A stretch of DNA of 64,000 bases from Leptospira adleri (GCF_002811985.1 NZ_NPDU01000001.1:62001-126000); one strand, 5' to 3'; shown: positions 35,414-49,308, counted from the stretch's first letter. Program-made: numbers and translations. The notes: generated by a model from the sequence alone, not told the origin.

Positions 35414-36613
35414 TCAAACGTCTTTTTTGAGACTGCTCTTTACCGGCAACCAAGCCGCGCCTTCGAATTTGGGAAGATCCAGACGTTCCAATTCGAAGGA
35501 AAGAATCCCGTCCTTCCAGAGATAACTGTTTCCTACGTGATTGTCCCCTTCGTGCAAAGCGAGACCAAGCGAATATTTTCCCGCCGAAAAGTTGAGAGGA
35601 AGTCGGAAGTTCGCCGTAACCGATTCTCCCGCTTTGACGTTTTTCAAAGAATTACCGAGATGAAACGTGTTGGTTCCGAACGCGCGGATCCCTCTCGCGT
35701 CGTCGATATGAAAACCCACCGTCAAATCCGGAATGTCTTTTCTAAATTTAGCTCCGACTTCGATTTCGATCTCGGCGCCTACGGGAAGAATTTTCGGATT
35801 GATCTGGCCCTTATACTTCAAACTCAGGGAAAGATTTTCCAAAGGAGAATCCTTTTGTAAGGGAAGAATCGATTCTTCTCCCGTTCCGGAATCCGCAATG
35901 ATCTGCATATATTCCCGAAATCCTTCCACCGGATCTCCGTCAAAAACGAGTTTGCCCTTTTCCAAAATCAAAACCCTCGAACATACGGATTTCAGAAGTT
36001 CGAGATCGTGACTCACGATCAAGGTCATGGTTCCCTGTTCTTGAAAAGAACGGAAACGGTGAAGACATTTTTGTTGAAAGCTCGCGTCCCCGACTGCGAG
36101 GGCCTCGTCCACGATCAGAATATCGGGTCTTGAAAACGTGGCCAATGCAAAACCGAGGCGCATCACCATTCCGGAAGAATATTGCTTTATTGGAATATTC
36201 TTAAATTCTTTTAAACCCGAGAATTCGAAAATTTCGTCCATCGAAGACGAGATCTCCTTCGGACTGAGTCCCCAGACAAGACCGTTGTAGTAGAGATTTT
36301 CCTCTCCCGAAAGTTCGGGATTGAATCCGACTCCGAGTTCCAAAATGGAACGAAGCGATCCGGTTTTTGTGATTTTTCCGGACGCGTAAGACGAAACACC
36401 CGTAAGAACCTTTAAGAGCGTGGATTTTCCGGCTCCGTTCCTTCCGATCAAACCGACGATTTCTCCGGGTTTCACCTGAAAGCCTACGTCTTTGAGAGCG
36501 TTATACCGCACGTCGTTCCCGAAAAAACCGAGCGTAAGGACGTTGAGAATTCTTTTGAAAGGTCCGCTGAAACCGTTATAGACCTTATTGAGATTTTCTA
36601 CTTTTAAGCTCAA
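35414..36613 (-). CDS. wzt: Polysaccharide ABC exporter ATPase, Wzt type with C-terminal domain
   Basis: The 399-residue protein has Walker A GRNGAGKSTLLKVLTG (about residue 57), signature YSSGMVMRLGFALAT and Walker B DILIVDEALAVGD, followed by VSHDLELLKSV. This matches the ABC-H/teichoic and O-antigen exporter ATPases. Residues from about 255 on form an extra domain (EIEVGAKFRKDIPDLTVGFH, SAGKYSLGLALHEGDNHVGN) like Wzt-C, which in O9a-type systems reads the modified end of the glycan. It overlaps the permease gene by 4 bp (ATGA). Confidence 0.93.
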   Translation of the reverse strand: MSLKVENLNKVYNGFSGPFKRILNVLTLGFFGNDVRYNALKDVGFQVKPGEIVGLIGRNGAGKSTLLKVLTGVSSYASGKITKTGSLRSILELGVGFNPELSGEENLYYNGLVWGLSPKEISSSMDEIFEFSGLKEFKNIPIKQYSSGMVMRLGFALATFSRPDILIVDEALAVGDASFQQKCLHRFRSFQEQGTMTLIVSHDLELLKSVCSRVLILEKGKLVFDGDPVEGFREYMQIIADSGTGEESILPLQKDSPLENLSLSLKYKGQINPKILPVGAEIEIEVGAKFRKDIPDLTVGFHIDDARGIRAFGTNTFHLGNSLKNVKAGESVTANFRLPLNFSAGKYSLGLALHEGDNHVGNSYLWKDGILSFELERLDLPKFEGAAWLPVKSSLKKDV

Positions 36614-37358
36614 AGATGGTCCAGGATCACGGAATGAAATTTTGAACGGCAGAGAATCCCGACGGCGGGAAATAGAATCAGATACGGAAGAAATTCTTTC
36701 CAGTGGAAAACCGGGACGAAGTCGTTTAACAAAACAAAACGAAAAACCTCCAACGGAAAGTTAAGAGGATTCCAGACGTTGATCGAATGTAAAAAACCGG
36801 AAGATAAATAAAGGATCGGCAAAGACCAAAAGAAGAATTGGGAGATCAGCCGAATCAAAGGAGTAATGTCGCGAAGAATCACGTTAGCCCTCGCCAAATA
36901 TCCCTGCACAAAAGACAAAAGATAACCGACCCCGAACATCACCAAGATAGAAAGCGGAAATAAATACACATTCAATTTTTGGAATATAATAAGAACGATC
37001 AGAACGGGAATCCCGGTCACAAGAAAATGAACGAGCATCTGAACGAACGGAATCCAAAGAAATATTTCCGGACCCAGAGGAGATCTTTTGATCAATTGAC
37101 GATTTTCGGTGAGGATGGAAGTTCCGCGAATCATATATTCCTGAAGAGGAACCCAAAAAAGGAGACCGCTGAACGCGTAGCCTATAAAATCAACCGCGGA
37201 TTCAGGATTCCCTTTGAGATGTAAGAACAAAAATACGATCGTGTAGATGAGAATGATGCTGATGTTTTGGACGAGCATCCAGGAGATTCCGAGGGAGCTT
37301 CCGGCAAATTGTAAGGCGTAATCTCTCCTTACTAAAATCCAAAGAATCGGTAAATTTT

Positions 37359-37365
<7 letters not shown>
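36610..37365 (-). CDS. wzm: Polysaccharide ABC exporter permease, Wzm type
   Basis: The 251-residue protein opens with the ABC-2 type amphipathic start LWILVRRDYALQFAGSSLGI and has about six helices (SIILIYTIVFLFLHL, LVTGIPVLIVLIIFQ, LLSFVQGYLARANVILRDIT). PLIRLISQFFFWSLPILYLS is typical of Wzm/TagG permeases. With the neighbouring ATPase it should move a lipid-linked glycan across the inner membrane. Its start overlaps radC by 7 bp and its end overlaps wzt by 4 bp. No glycosyltransferase is in this segment. Confidence 0.92.
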
Positions 37366-38278
<913 letters not shown>

Positions 38279-38356
38279 AGTCTTCTCTCCATTCTTATTA
38301 AATTAGACGACATAAACCGATAAAACCACAAATAATTCCACTTAACGGATATGTAT

Positions 38357-38385
38357 ATACTACTCAAAACATTAGTAAATGTCAA
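38357..38385 (-). promoter_or_regulatory. Promoter of the radC-wzm-wzt-ugd series with lexA-like box
   Basis: On the minus strand TTGACA (38385-38380), a 17-bp spacer and TAGTAT (38362-38357) form a near-ideal sigma-70 promoter. The inverted repeat TACTCAAAACATTAGTA (38361-38377) fills the spacer and -10 and matches the repeat at the lexA start in 13 of 17 positions, both having TACT at one end and TTAGTA at the other. Confidence 0.6.
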
Positions 38386-38631
38386 CAAAAAACGTTCCAT
38401 TTTTTTAAAATCCTTCGATTTTAGAATCCAGAATGATCTTGAGTAATAAAACCCGTGGTTTTCCTCCGTTTCTGTTCTTTATCTTAACGTTTCCCCCGGA
38501 CAAAACGTTTGCATTTGGATTTTTTTTTAAGGCATTCCTTACTTTTTTTTTAGAATTTCCGCCCCGACCCTTCGGACCCGAGAACCGTCTCCGGTGTGGG
38601 GAAAACTCAAAGCATAGAACTTGGAAAGGGA

Positions 38632-39588
38632 ATGAGGGGGCTTCGGTTCCTCATTCCCTTTCTTTTTCTGTATTCTGCGATCCGCGCAGAAAGCGGTTCC
38701 GCTGAAAATTCTTCCGGAGATTTGAGTCCGTTTTTCTTTTCCGCAAAACCCGATTCTTCTTTGGTTTTTGGAATTCTCTCCGAATCCAAAAAGGAAAACC
38801 TCCCTTCCTATGGGGCGAAACTTTCGGTCCCATTCTTCCGGAAGAATTCAAAACATCTCTGGAAAATAAATTTTCTCTACGAAAACGAAAGGATTCCGGC
38901 GAGGGAGAATCGCGCGTTCCATCGGACGTTTTCCGGTTTGGAATATTCTTATCTTTCCTTCGAAGATCGATTTTGTATTTCCTGGTTCGCAGGTTGGGAA
39001 AGGGGAGAAATCGATCTTTTTGTTTTTGGAACCCGTTTGGAATTTTCCGGAAAACAAGAAATTCAGTTTTTCGGGAAACGCGGCGGAGATTTCGAAAACG
39101 TTTCGATTCTACTCCATTCTCCTCTGGAAAAGGAAATCAAACTTTTTCTGGGAGTTTCCAGGACTTGGAACGAAACGCGGACGGAAGACCGTTTTTTTCT
39201 CGGGATCGGTTTTTCCTGGGATCGTTTCCAGGCTTCCGTCTCCGGCGAAGGAACGGAAAGCAATGAACATTCTATTTCCGGAATATTTGAATTTCAGAAT
39301 ATTCCTGATCCTGTCGGAAACGCGGAAAAGTCGGATCCGGAGCCTAAGAAGAATTTCGAAAGAAAAAAACATCCTCCGTTCGCCGTCTTTTCCCTTTCGA
39401 CCGAGGAACTTTTGTCGGCCGGATTTTCCTTAAACTCCGCGTTAAAAATTTCTAGGGAAAGTTTTCGCGCACGCGAAGAATTTTTTGAATTCATAGATTC
39501 CCTTTCCGAAAAGGACAAAAACAAAGTTTTCCTTCTTTTGAGAAAAAAGAATCCGACTTCGAAAACTTTGAAAAAGGGAAATTCCTGA
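38632..39588 (+). CDS. Exported protein of unknown function
   Basis: ATG 38632 follows GGAAAGG and gives a signal peptide, MRGLRFLIPFLFLYSAIRAE; an upstream GTG at 38596 is in frame but would bury it. The mature part (about 300 aa) has alternating aromatic strands (FSGLEYSYLSFEDRFCISWF, KIKLFLGVSRTW-like segments), which suggests an outer-membrane or periplasmic beta protein, then a charged linker (NAEKSDPEPKKNFERKKHPP). A helical end follows (STEELLSAGFSLNSALKISR, EEFFEFIDSLSEKDKNKVFL). I do not recognise a family. Its stop overlaps the next ATG (TGATG). Confidence 0.65.
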   Translation: MRGLRFLIPFLFLYSAIRAESGSAENSSGDLSPFFFSAKPDSSLVFGILSESKKENLPSYGAKLSVPFFRKNSKHLWKINFLYENERIPARENRAFHRTFSGLEYSYLSFEDRFCISWFAGWERGEIDLFVFGTRLEFSGKQEIQFFGKRGGDFENVSILLHSPLEKEIKLFLGVSRTWNETRTEDRFFLGIGFSWDRFQASVSGEGTESNEHSISGIFEFQNIPDPVGNAEKSDPEPKKNFERKKHPPFAVFSLSTEELLSAGFSLNSALKISRESFRAREEFFEFIDSLSEKDKNKVFLLLRKKNPTSKTLKKGNS

Positions 39589-41132
39589 TGTTTTCCTTTC
39601 TTCGGTTTCAAATATCTCCATCCCCGCTCGCTTTCGATTTTCGAAGCCGGCTTGCAGGCGATCGTCCTTTCTCACAAATCCTCGCTTTCCGGAAATCGGG
39701 TTTTCACCTAGGGCCTCCGGTTCGGGAACTCGCATACAATTTACGGAGGATTTCCGATTCGCGCCGAAAACACATTCTTTTTTTAGAATATTCTATTCTT
39801 CTTTTTTATTGGAAAGTCTTTTTGGGAATCTTTTTTTTTGCGTTTCCGCCTTTAATTTTCTCCGAAGAATCCAGGATCGGAGCGACCTTTGAAACCTATA
39901 ATTCCCGTTATCTCCGAAACGAAAAAGAGAACTGGTTTTTTAAGACCTCCAATTGTCCGTTAAAACTCAAAAAACCGAGCGAAGAATTTCCTTCGTGCCG
40001 ATACGCTTTTTTCGAAACGAGGGACGGTCGTCCGTTTTTTTCCGTTCAATGGGAAAATCGTTTTGGAAGAGCGAGCGCCGGCCATCGTTTTCGTCCTCTG
40101 GAGAATTTTTATTTTTTGCGGGACAACGATTTTTACACGGCTCTTCCCGAGATCGAACAAGCGATCCATAGATCCGCGTTCGTCCATTTAAAATTTGCGG
40201 GCTGGGCCTTCGGTTCCTTTTATTCCGAAGCCGAAGCTCGTAAACGCGGCGGTTATTTTCTAATTTCTCCGCGGAGAATATTCGAATTTGCTTATGCTCC
40301 TGAACTAGGCACCCATTATGCGTCCCTCGATTTTAAGTCGAAAAACTTCGATCTCCCGGGCCCTAAGATCGTTTCCCGGATCCAAACATTCGGAATCAAA
40401 AAAGAATGGGACGGAACTTTTTATACTTCGGTCTTTTCGCAGAGGCTGGACTCCGAATTTAGAGCGACCGGTTATCGGGGGAAAGGCCGGGATCTTTTCG
40501 CGATCGATCCGGACCGCGGAGAACTCGACGGAAAGGCTTCTCTGGCGCGTTTTGGAATCACTTCGCATTCTTACTTTTCTTTGGAATGGATCCGCGCTTG
40601 GAAAAAATCTCTTCCCGTTGAAGCGCCTTTTCCGGCGTTTTTTCCGAATTCTGCGGAGCCGACTTCTTCCGATTTTCGGCGCTGGCAGATCGTCGGCGGA
40701 AAGGCTCCTCTTTATTTCGGAGAATTCGGTGGAATTCTTTTTTCGCTCCGAAACTACAACCAAGGTTCTTCGGAAACTTTGGGAAGAGGTCTTTACTATT
40801 CCCTTCAAAAGAGGAATTTTTCGATCGAGGCCGGTCAAGAATGGAGAACCAACGGCGATTCGATCACGGAAGGGAAATGGTCCTTTCGTCTGGATGAATC
40901 CTGGAATTTGGAAGGCGCTTTTTTATTTCAGAAAGAAGGGAATCAAACGGATTCTCTTTTCGAGGCGAGGACCGCGAGGGATGAAACCAGTCTGATCTTC
41001 ACCGATCGAAATTCTTCGTTTCGTCTGAGGCTTCTTTCGCCTTACATCGCTTTTACGGTCAGTCACTCTCGAAAAAAAGAAAATAAAAGCGACGGGATCT
41101 GGATCAATCTTCAGGTTCAATTTCCTTTTTAA
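39588..41132 (+). CDS. Probable outer-membrane beta-rich protein; start uncertain
   Basis: The frame beginning ATG 39588 is 514 residues, but a signal-peptide-like stretch appears only at residues 70-92 (LLFYWKVFLGIFFFAFPPLI, then FSEES). The first 65 residues may therefore be untranslated or belong to a longer leader, and the true start could be near 39.8 kb. The mature part is rich in alternating aromatic and charged residues (FFETRDGRPFFSVQWENRFG, GLYYSLQKRNFSIEAGQEWR) and ends with Phe (INLQVQFPF), as outer-membrane beta-barrels do. Family unknown. It is coupled to the exported protein before it. Confidence 0.6.
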   Translation: MFSFLRFQISPSPLAFDFRSRLAGDRPFSQILAFRKSGFHLGPPVRELAYNLRRISDSRRKHILFLEYSILLFYWKVFLGIFFFAFPPLIFSEESRIGATFETYNSRYLRNEKENWFFKTSNCPLKLKKPSEEFPSCRYAFFETRDGRPFFSVQWENRFGRASAGHRFRPLENFYFLRDNDFYTALPEIEQAIHRSAFVHLKFAGWAFGSFYSEAEARKRGGYFLISPRRIFEFAYAPELGTHYASLDFKSKNFDLPGPKIVSRIQTFGIKKEWDGTFYTSVFSQRLDSEFRATGYRGKGRDLFAIDPDRGELDGKASLARFGITSHSYFSLEWIRAWKKSLPVEAPFPAFFPNSAEPTSSDFRRWQIVGGKAPLYFGEFGGILFSLRNYNQGSSETLGRGLYYSLQKRNFSIEAGQEWRTNGDSITEGKWSFRLDESWNLEGAFLFQKEGNQTDSLFEARTARDETSLIFTDRNSSFRLRLLSPYIAFTVSHSRKKENKSDGIWINLQVQFPF

Positions 41133-41178
41133 CTCTTGAATTAAGACTTTCGAATTCACCAAAAGCGAACGCCGGAAA

Positions 41179-41448
41179 AGTAGGAACACCTATGCGAATC
41201 GTAAACTTGTTCCAAAACACCGGGAGAAAAAAATACATTACTTTATAAAATTCGAATATACTCTATGGATTTTCGAGAAGTGCAACGGTTCAATTTTTTG
41301 CTTCTTTTTCTTACCGCTCTTCTTTCGTCCAATAGAGGATGTGAGAGTTCCTACGTCTTACGTTTTTGGCTTAGCTTCCTAAACGAAAAACCGTCTTCCG
41401 AAAACGATTCTGAACCGCGAACGCGGGGAATTTGCGGGAACTCCTGCG
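41179..41448. repeat. Three dispersed hairpin repeats
   Basis: A diverged copy, AGTAGGAACACCTATG, lies at 41179-41194. TGTGAGAGTTCCTACG is at 41340-41355 in the GAGTTCC orientation and TGCGGGAACTCCTGCG at 41433-41448 in the other. Confidence 0.75.
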
Positions 41449-41557
41449 TTTTTTGGGGAGAGCTTTAACGAGGTTCGTCCGGAGAAGCTTAAGTTTTTTG
41501 GTGGAAGAACCGTTTCAAACGAATCACTCTATTTGAGAATGGTTTGAATCCTCGGAA

Positions 41558-41724
41558 AAGTCTGTCGCAACAACGACAATCCTCTGTAAAACGTCGCGCA
41601 CCCCACCCAAATTTAGGGTGGAGGGGTGGGAGGCGGAAAACCCCGGGTGACTTTGCTCTATCAGAAAATGAGGTTTTTTACAAGTAAAATTCTCTCCGAA
41701 TTTTTGTCGGAACTCCTACAAAAG
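41558..41724 (+). repeat. Composite intergenic element, copy B
   Basis: Modules in order: GTCGCAACAACGACAATCCT, CTGTAAAACGTCGCGCACCC, a GC-rich stem (CACCCAAATTTAGGGTG at 41602-41618), CTTTGCTCTATCAGAAAATG, TTTTACAAGTAAAATTCTCT and the hairpin TGTCGGAACTCCTACA at 41705-41720. Copies A and C share this order. It lies between convergent genes. Confidence 0.75.
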
Positions 41725-41934
41725 AACCATTTTGAATCGTGTTGGTTCCAATTGGTTTTTTCAAAACCAATATTTCTCCGACTCTCGTATTTTCCGGACT
41801 TGAAAGTCCGCTACTCCCGTTTTCTTGAGAATATTCTTTTGAGGTAACGTAGGCTTTCCTTTTTTCGGAAAAAAATTAGGGTAAATTACGAATCTCTAAT
41901 ATTTCAATTCGGAGAAATAGCAAGTTACGGAACT

Positions 41935-42699
41935 CTAGTCGAGTTTCACTCTAAATTCCTGAATGAGATGGATGAGAAAGGTCATGATTCCCGAAAAGAT
42001 ATAAAAGAAAATCAATCCGTAGATAAGCCAAGGCCAACGATTGAGTCCGATCGAAACGAGAAGAAGTGTAACTCCTCCGATCAACAAAAATATTCTCGTA
42101 GGATTGAGTTTGGATTTGATTGCGGCTTGCGGTTTCGAATAACGTATGTTCGATACCATCAGAATCGCGATCAATACAAACCCGATGATCGTGAGCCAAT
42201 GAGGAGCCGAGTTCGCGTTTAAAAAAATCGGAAAAAATCCGACCGTAACTCCGGCGACCGGGGAAGGAAGTCCCGTAAAAGATTTCGGATCGTGGGCGAC
42301 GTTGAATCTCGCGAGTCGATATGCGGCGCAGATCGGAAAGATCGCGGCTATGAGCATACCGATCGGGAAAAGATCTTCTTTTCCGAAGACGTCGATCTTG
42401 TATTCCGAAAGAACCATCTGATACATCAGATATCCGGGAGCGATTCCGAAGGCGGTGAGATCCGCGAGACTGTCGAGATCCGCACCGAGCTCGGAAGTCG
42501 CATTCAATGCTCGCGCGACCATTCCGTCCAATCCGTCGAAAAGAGCCGCAAGCAATATAAAGAATCCTGCAAGCGTATATGCCTGCAATTCGCTTCCGCC
42601 TCTTGTTCCGGCTTCGGAGGCGACGAGCATCGCACTAAATCCCATCGTGAGATTTCCAAGAGTGATTGTATTGGGAACCCAGCCGAGTTTGAGTTTCAT
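41935..42699 (-). CDS. pssA: CDP-diacylglycerol--serine O-phosphatidyltransferase
   Basis: The 254-residue membrane protein carries the CDP-alcohol phosphotransferase motif [20 protein letters not shown] followed by [16 protein letters not shown], which fits DG-x2-AR-x8-G-x3-D-x3-D, near residue 58. The start [20 protein letters not shown] is typical of PssA. Several further helices follow. It makes phosphatidylserine, the precursor of phosphatidylethanolamine. Its ATG overlaps the tsaD stop, so the two are co-translated. A glycerol-phosphate (PgsA) assignment is less likely given the PssA-like N-terminus. Confidence 0.9.
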   Translation of the reverse strand: MKLKLGWVPNTITLGNLTMGFSAMLVASEAGTRGGSELQAYTLAGFFILLAALFDGLDGMVARALNATSELGADLDSLADLTAFGIAPGYLMYQMVLSEYKIDVFGKEDLFPIGMLIAAIFPICAAYRLARFNVAHDPKSFTGLPSPVAGVTVGFFPIFLNANSAPHWLTIIGFVLIAILMVSNIRYSKPQAAIKSKLNPTRIFLLIGGVTLLLVSIGLNRWPWLIYGLIFFYIFSGIMTFLIHLIQEFRVKLD

Positions 42700-43712
42700 A
42701 AAAAGATCTCCTGTCTAGAGGGACTTACGGTAAAATCAATATCTCTTTTGTAACCTTTCCGGAACAAATAGTATCCCAGTGTAGCTACCATCGCCCCGTT
42801 GTCCGTACAATAAATTTTTTTCTTCGGGCTAAAAAGTTCCACAGAATTCCTTTCCGCCCAAGACTGCAATCGTTTCTGAAGTGTGGAGTTTGCAAGCACC
42901 CCTCCTCCGGCAAAAACCCTTCGAATCCCCGTTTTTAAAACGGCTCGTTTGAGATTTCTTTCCACGAGATCAAAAGCCGAATTCTGAAAATTCCAACAGA
43001 TTTGTTCTTTGGAAATATCTTTTTGCTTTTCAAGAAGGACCATCACAGCGGTCTTGAGCCCGCTAAAAGAAAAAGAGACCTGATCCTGAGGAAGATTGCG
43101 CAAAAGCGGGGGAAGAATCGGCTTCTCGTCCGGCGCCGGTTTGTATTCTGCGGCCTTGGCTTCTATGTAGGGGCCGCCGGGATAAGGAAGATCCAAAAGA
43201 CCGGCGACCTTGTCAAAGGCTTCTCCGAGAGCGTCGTCCATCGTATCACCGACCAGTTCCATTCTTCCAAATTCTTTCAAATTGTAAATTGCAGAATTGC
43301 CCCCGGAAAGGAGAAGACCGAGAACCGGAAATTCTGTGGGAACTCCCTCTAAGTGAAGGACGGCGAAGTGAGACTGAAGATGACAGACCGGTAAGATCGG
43401 TGTTCCGTAGACCATCTGGATACAACGGGCCATCTGAGCTCCGACCATCAGGGAACCGGTCAAGCCGGGTGAGGAAGTCACGGCGACATAGGAAAGTTCT
43501 TCGAAGGAAACCTTCGCTTCCTCCATCGCTTCTTCCAGGAGAAGATTGATTTTTTCCAAATGCGCTCGAGAAGCGATTTCGGGGACGATTCCGCCGTAAG
43601 GCTTGTGGAGGTCGATCTGGCTGAAAATCCGGAGGCTTAGATTTTCTTTTCCGTCGCGGACGATCCCGATCGAAGTTTCGTCGCAACTGGTTTCGATTCC
43701 GATTCCGATCAT
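42696..43712 (-). CDS. tsaD: tRNA N6-adenosine threonylcarbamoyltransferase
   Basis: The 338-residue protein begins [20 protein letters not shown], the ASKHA nucleotide motif of TsaD, and has [16 protein letters not shown], the metal-binding [14 protein letters not shown] (HxxxH), [30 protein letters not shown] and [15 protein letters not shown]. It transfers threonylcarbamate to A37 of tRNAs reading ANN codons, together with TsaB and TsaE, which are not in this window. It is upstream of and overlaps pssA. Confidence 0.97.
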   Translation of the reverse strand: MIGIGIETSCDETSIGIVRDGKENLSLRIFSQIDLHKPYGGIVPEIASRAHLEKINLLLEEAMEEAKVSFEELSYVAVTSSPGLTGSLMVGAQMARCIQMVYGTPILPVCHLQSHFAVLHLEGVPTEFPVLGLLLSGGNSAIYNLKEFGRMELVGDTMDDALGEAFDKVAGLLDLPYPGGPYIEAKAAEYKPAPDEKPILPPLLRNLPQDQVSFSFSGLKTAVMVLLEKQKDISKEQICWNFQNSAFDLVERNLKRAVLKTGIRRVFAGGGVLANSTLQKRLQSWAERNSVELFSPKKKIYCTDNGAMVATLGYYLFRKGYKRDIDFTVSPSRQEIFL

Positions 43713-43749
43713 GAGAGATCCCGACCCACAAATGAATTGAGTTTTGAAG

Positions 43750-43949
43750 AGGACCGTCGTAACAACGACAGACCTCCGTAAAAGGCGCGCGCCCCCGCCC
43801 AGAAACTAGGCGCTTCGCTTCCTATGGGGCGCCATGCGGGGCGGAGGAAGCGGGCTCGCGGGAAAAAATCGGAGGATTTTGCTCTATCATAAAAACATAA
43901 TTTTTGCAAGTATAAAGTTATCTTCCCTTTGAGTCGGAACTCCGATAAA
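43750..43949 (+). repeat. Composite intergenic element, copy C
   Basis: Modules in order: CCGTCGTAACAACGACAGAC, CTCCGTAAAAGGCGCGCGCC, a GC-rich region with GGGGCGCC, TTTTGCTCTATCATAAAAAC, a diverged TTTTTGCAAGTATAAAG and the hairpin AGTCGGAACTCCGATA at 43932-43947. The CGTAACAACG, ACCTCCGTAAAA and GCTCTATCA blocks match copies A and B closely. Confidence 0.75.
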
Positions 43950-44019
43950 AATTCAGATTGGGTTCGTGCGGATTTAGAGAATTCCGCGCGACGCTGCTCT
44001 CTCTGCTTCAAGTCGTAAG

Positions 44020-44097
44020 GAAAAATCGGGAGATTCTGCTCTATCATAAAATCATAATTTTGCAATCGAAACGTCTCTGTAGGAACTCCTACAAAGA
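44020..44097 (+). repeat. Composite intergenic element, partial copy D (3' part)
   Basis: GGAAAAATCGGGAGATTCTG leads into GCTCTATCATAAAATCATAA, then TTTTGCAATCGAAACGTCTC and the perfect-arm hairpin TGTAGGAACTCCTACA at 44078-44093. It repeats the right half of copy C less than 100 bp downstream, as if only the 3' part were duplicated. Confidence 0.65.
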
Positions 44098-44147
44098 CTT
44101 TTTTAAAATCGTTTTTTACCTTAACTTATTAAGCGGGGAAAATCCGA

Positions 44148-45825
<1,678 letters not shown>

Positions 45826-45863
45826 TCTGTCCGAAGTTTCAGTCGAGTTTCTTCCTCTGTCAA

Positions 45864-46474
45864 TCAGTAAATTCTATAGAGTCCGACGAGCTTTCCCATC
45901 ACCGTCGCCTTCTTTGTGCGGATCGGTTTGTATTTCGGATTTCTCGCTTCGAGACGAATCTGGTCCTGTTCTTTGTAATATACTTTGAGAGTGGCCTCGT
46001 CTTCGATGAGGGCTACGATGATCTCCCCGTTTCGCGCGATGTCTCTTTTTTCAATGATCGCGATGTCCCCGTCGTTGATCCCCGCGTCGATCATAGAATC
46101 TCCCTGAACCCGAAGCGCGTAAGTCGGAACATTGGATCCAACCATTTCGTCCGGAACGGGGATGTAGGATTCGATGTTTTCCTCGGCAAAGATCGGAAGA
46201 CCCGCCGCAACCCGACCGATCACGGGAATACTCGTCGCCTGAACGGGAAGAGATTCCAAAGGACTCTGACGGATGAGTTCGATCGCCCTGGATTGATTCT
46301 TGGCGGTTTTGAGATATCCTTTCTTTTCGATCGCCTTGAGGTGATCGTAGGCGCCTTTTGCGGTAATTCCGAACTCGTCTCCGATTTCTCGAATCGTCGG
46401 CGGAAAACCCCGCTCCTTGATGATGCCGGTAATGAATGTGAGAACAGCCTGTTGCTTGTCTGTCAGGTCTTTCA

Positions 46475-46475
<1 letters not shown>
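45864..46475 (-). CDS. lexA: LexA repressor
   Basis: The start ATG 46475 gives MKDLTDKQQAVLTFITGIIK (203 aa). The winged helix includes GFPPTIREIGDEFGITAKGA and YDHLKAIEKKGYL. The self-cleavage site is the Ala-Gly in GRVAAGLPIFAEE; the catalytic Ser is in VQGDSMIDAGINDGD and the Lys in EDEATLKVYYKE. LexA represses DNA damage genes until RecA-stimulated cleavage. No ribosome site is visible, and the -10 region ends 7 bp before the ATG, so the mRNA may be leaderless. A lipoprotein gene and ctpA follow on the same strand. Confidence 0.95.
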
Positions 46476-46527
<52 letters not shown>

Positions 46528-46567
46528 AGGAAGGGGTAGAATGGGACGTTCGAAAACGCCCTTCTCC

Positions 46568-47749
<1,182 letters not shown>

Positions 47750-47770
47750 ACAAATCTCCGGGACGGATTT

Positions 47771-49282
47771 TTAATCCCTCTCTGTTTTTTTACCGACCGC
47801 GGCCTTATAGAGTTCCACGGCGTTGTAATAGAGATACAACACTTCGTAGTAATCCCTCAAGACCGTGAGATAATTCTTTTCGGCCTGGAGAAAGGTCACT
47901 TGGTCGGACGCACCACGGACATAAGCTATCCTGGATTTTTGTTCTAACTGCTTGTTTTTTTGTAATAGATTGATTCTTTCGTACTTTGCAAGAAGATCTT
48001 CTCGCGCGAGGAGTTCCTTCTTAGAAGCCTCGATTTCCTCGTTGACTTCCCTCTTTTTCGCTTCCAGGGCGAGTTCGAACTTCTTGTGTTCTTCTTTGGC
48101 GGAGAGGACTTTTCCCTGTCCTCGATCGTTGATCGGAAGAGGAATCGTAGCAAAAACGCCCGCGTAGTGTTCGTTTCCCTTGATTCTCCATTCTCCGCCG
48201 ACTTGGAGATAACCGAGGCTTTCCCTTCTCTGAAGATCGATATTGAGTTTTTTCTCTTTGACCCTTTCTTCGAGTGCGGCGATGTCCGGACGATGGATCG
48301 CGGCTACCGAAGAATCCTTCAATCGCAATCCGAGATCTTCCAGGGATTTAAATTTCATCTCCGACTTGAACGCGAAAACCCCTTCCGATTCCCGGATTCC
48401 GGAAAGAATGCGGAGTTCTTTTTCGACGATTTGTCTTCGAACCAAGGCGTCCCTGTAAAACTTTTCCACCTGGATTCTTTCAAGCTCGAGTCTTTCGAAT
48501 TCGAGAGGAGAAATGTCCCCTTTTTCGACCCGAAACTTAGTGAGTTCGAGAAGGTCGCTGTAGTTTTCGTAAAATTCTTTATTATAATCTACTAAATTAG
48601 TTAGGAAGAGATAAGCCCAGTAGTTCTGCCTGAGACGAAGACGAAAGAGTCTGTCGAAGTTTTCAAATTCTCCCAAGACCGCTTCGAAGGATTTTTTTGC
48701 GACTTTGGAGCGCAAGGAGATGACTCCGTAGACGTCCAAGTCCTGATACATCGCGGGAGCGATCTCCGTGCTTCCGCCCTGAGATCCGTTTTGTCCGAGA
48801 ACGTTCGGGCTCGAGGATCCTCCGCCGGGAACTCCGATGAATTGCTGTTGAAACTGAATGATCGGGTTTCTCGAAAGAGAAGCGGTGATCACCTTTCCTC
48901 TTTCGATTCCCATGTTTTGTCTTTCGGATAAGTAGAGCGGATTGTTTGAAACCGCATACTCGGTCAGTCGTTCCACGTCCCAGTCTATGATCTTTCCGGA
49001 AAACGTAACCGGAATCGAAGAAGTCGGAGCGGGCTGTTTTTCGGTCGCGTCCAAAGGTGCGGAAAGAGATTTATCGTTATCCGAAACGCCGTTTTTCTTT
49101 TTATCCTCTTCGGTCGCGGAAGTCGATTCCAAAGGGATCACTTCCGCTTGAACGGGGGCGATCACAAAGGAAACGAAACTCAAAAAACCCAAGACCAAAA
49201 CGGTTTTGAGAAATCGGAACGGATGAAAGTTCGGAGAAAAAGAATTCTCTCTTTCTCCGTCTCCGGAAAAAACTTTGTTCAT
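47771..49282 (-). CDS. TolC-family outer membrane channel protein
   Basis: Starting at ATG 49282 gives 503 residues with a signal peptide around FLKTVLVLGFLSFVSFVIAP and cleavage near VQA; an in-frame ATG at 49333 adds 17 residues and overlaps the preceding gene. Two repeats of long coiled helices (FRVEKGDISPLEFERLELER, KERVKEKKLNIDL-like, KKREVNEEIEASKKELLARE) and RPDIAALEERV are typical of outer-membrane efflux (CzcC-like) proteins. With the adaptor it forms the outer part of a tripartite exporter. A lipoprotein gene overlaps its 5' side. Confidence 0.88.
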   Translation of the reverse strand: MNKVFSGDGERENSFSPNFHPFRFLKTVLVLGFLSFVSFVIAPVQAEVIPLESTSATEEDKKKNGVSDNDKSLSAPLDATEKQPAPTSSIPVTFSGKIIDWDVERLTEYAVSNNPLYLSERQNMGIERGKVITASLSRNPIIQFQQQFIGVPGGGSSSPNVLGQNGSQGGSTEIAPAMYQDLDVYGVISLRSKVAKKSFEAVLGEFENFDRLFRLRLRQNYWAYLFLTNLVDYNKEFYENYSDLLELTKFRVEKGDISPLEFERLELERIQVEKFYRDALVRRQIVEKELRILSGIRESEGVFAFKSEMKFKSLEDLGLRLKDSSVAAIHRPDIAALEERVKEKKLNIDLQRRESLGYLQVGGEWRIKGNEHYAGVFATIPLPINDRGQGKVLSAKEEHKKFELALEAKKREVNEEIEASKKELLAREDLLAKYERINLLQKNKQLEQKSRIAYVRGASDQVTFLQAEKNYLTVLRDYYEVLYLYYNAVELYKAAVGKKTERD

Positions 49283-49308
49283 AACAAAGAATTCTTTACT
49301 GCGGTTGG

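Larger units (their letters stand above)
41133..41934. other. 800-bp gap rich in dispersed elements
   Basis: This gap between convergent genes holds four 16-bp hairpins and composite element copy B. Short open frames at 41265-41468 and 41626-41847 cross the repeats and are unlikely to be genes. Confidence 0.6.
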
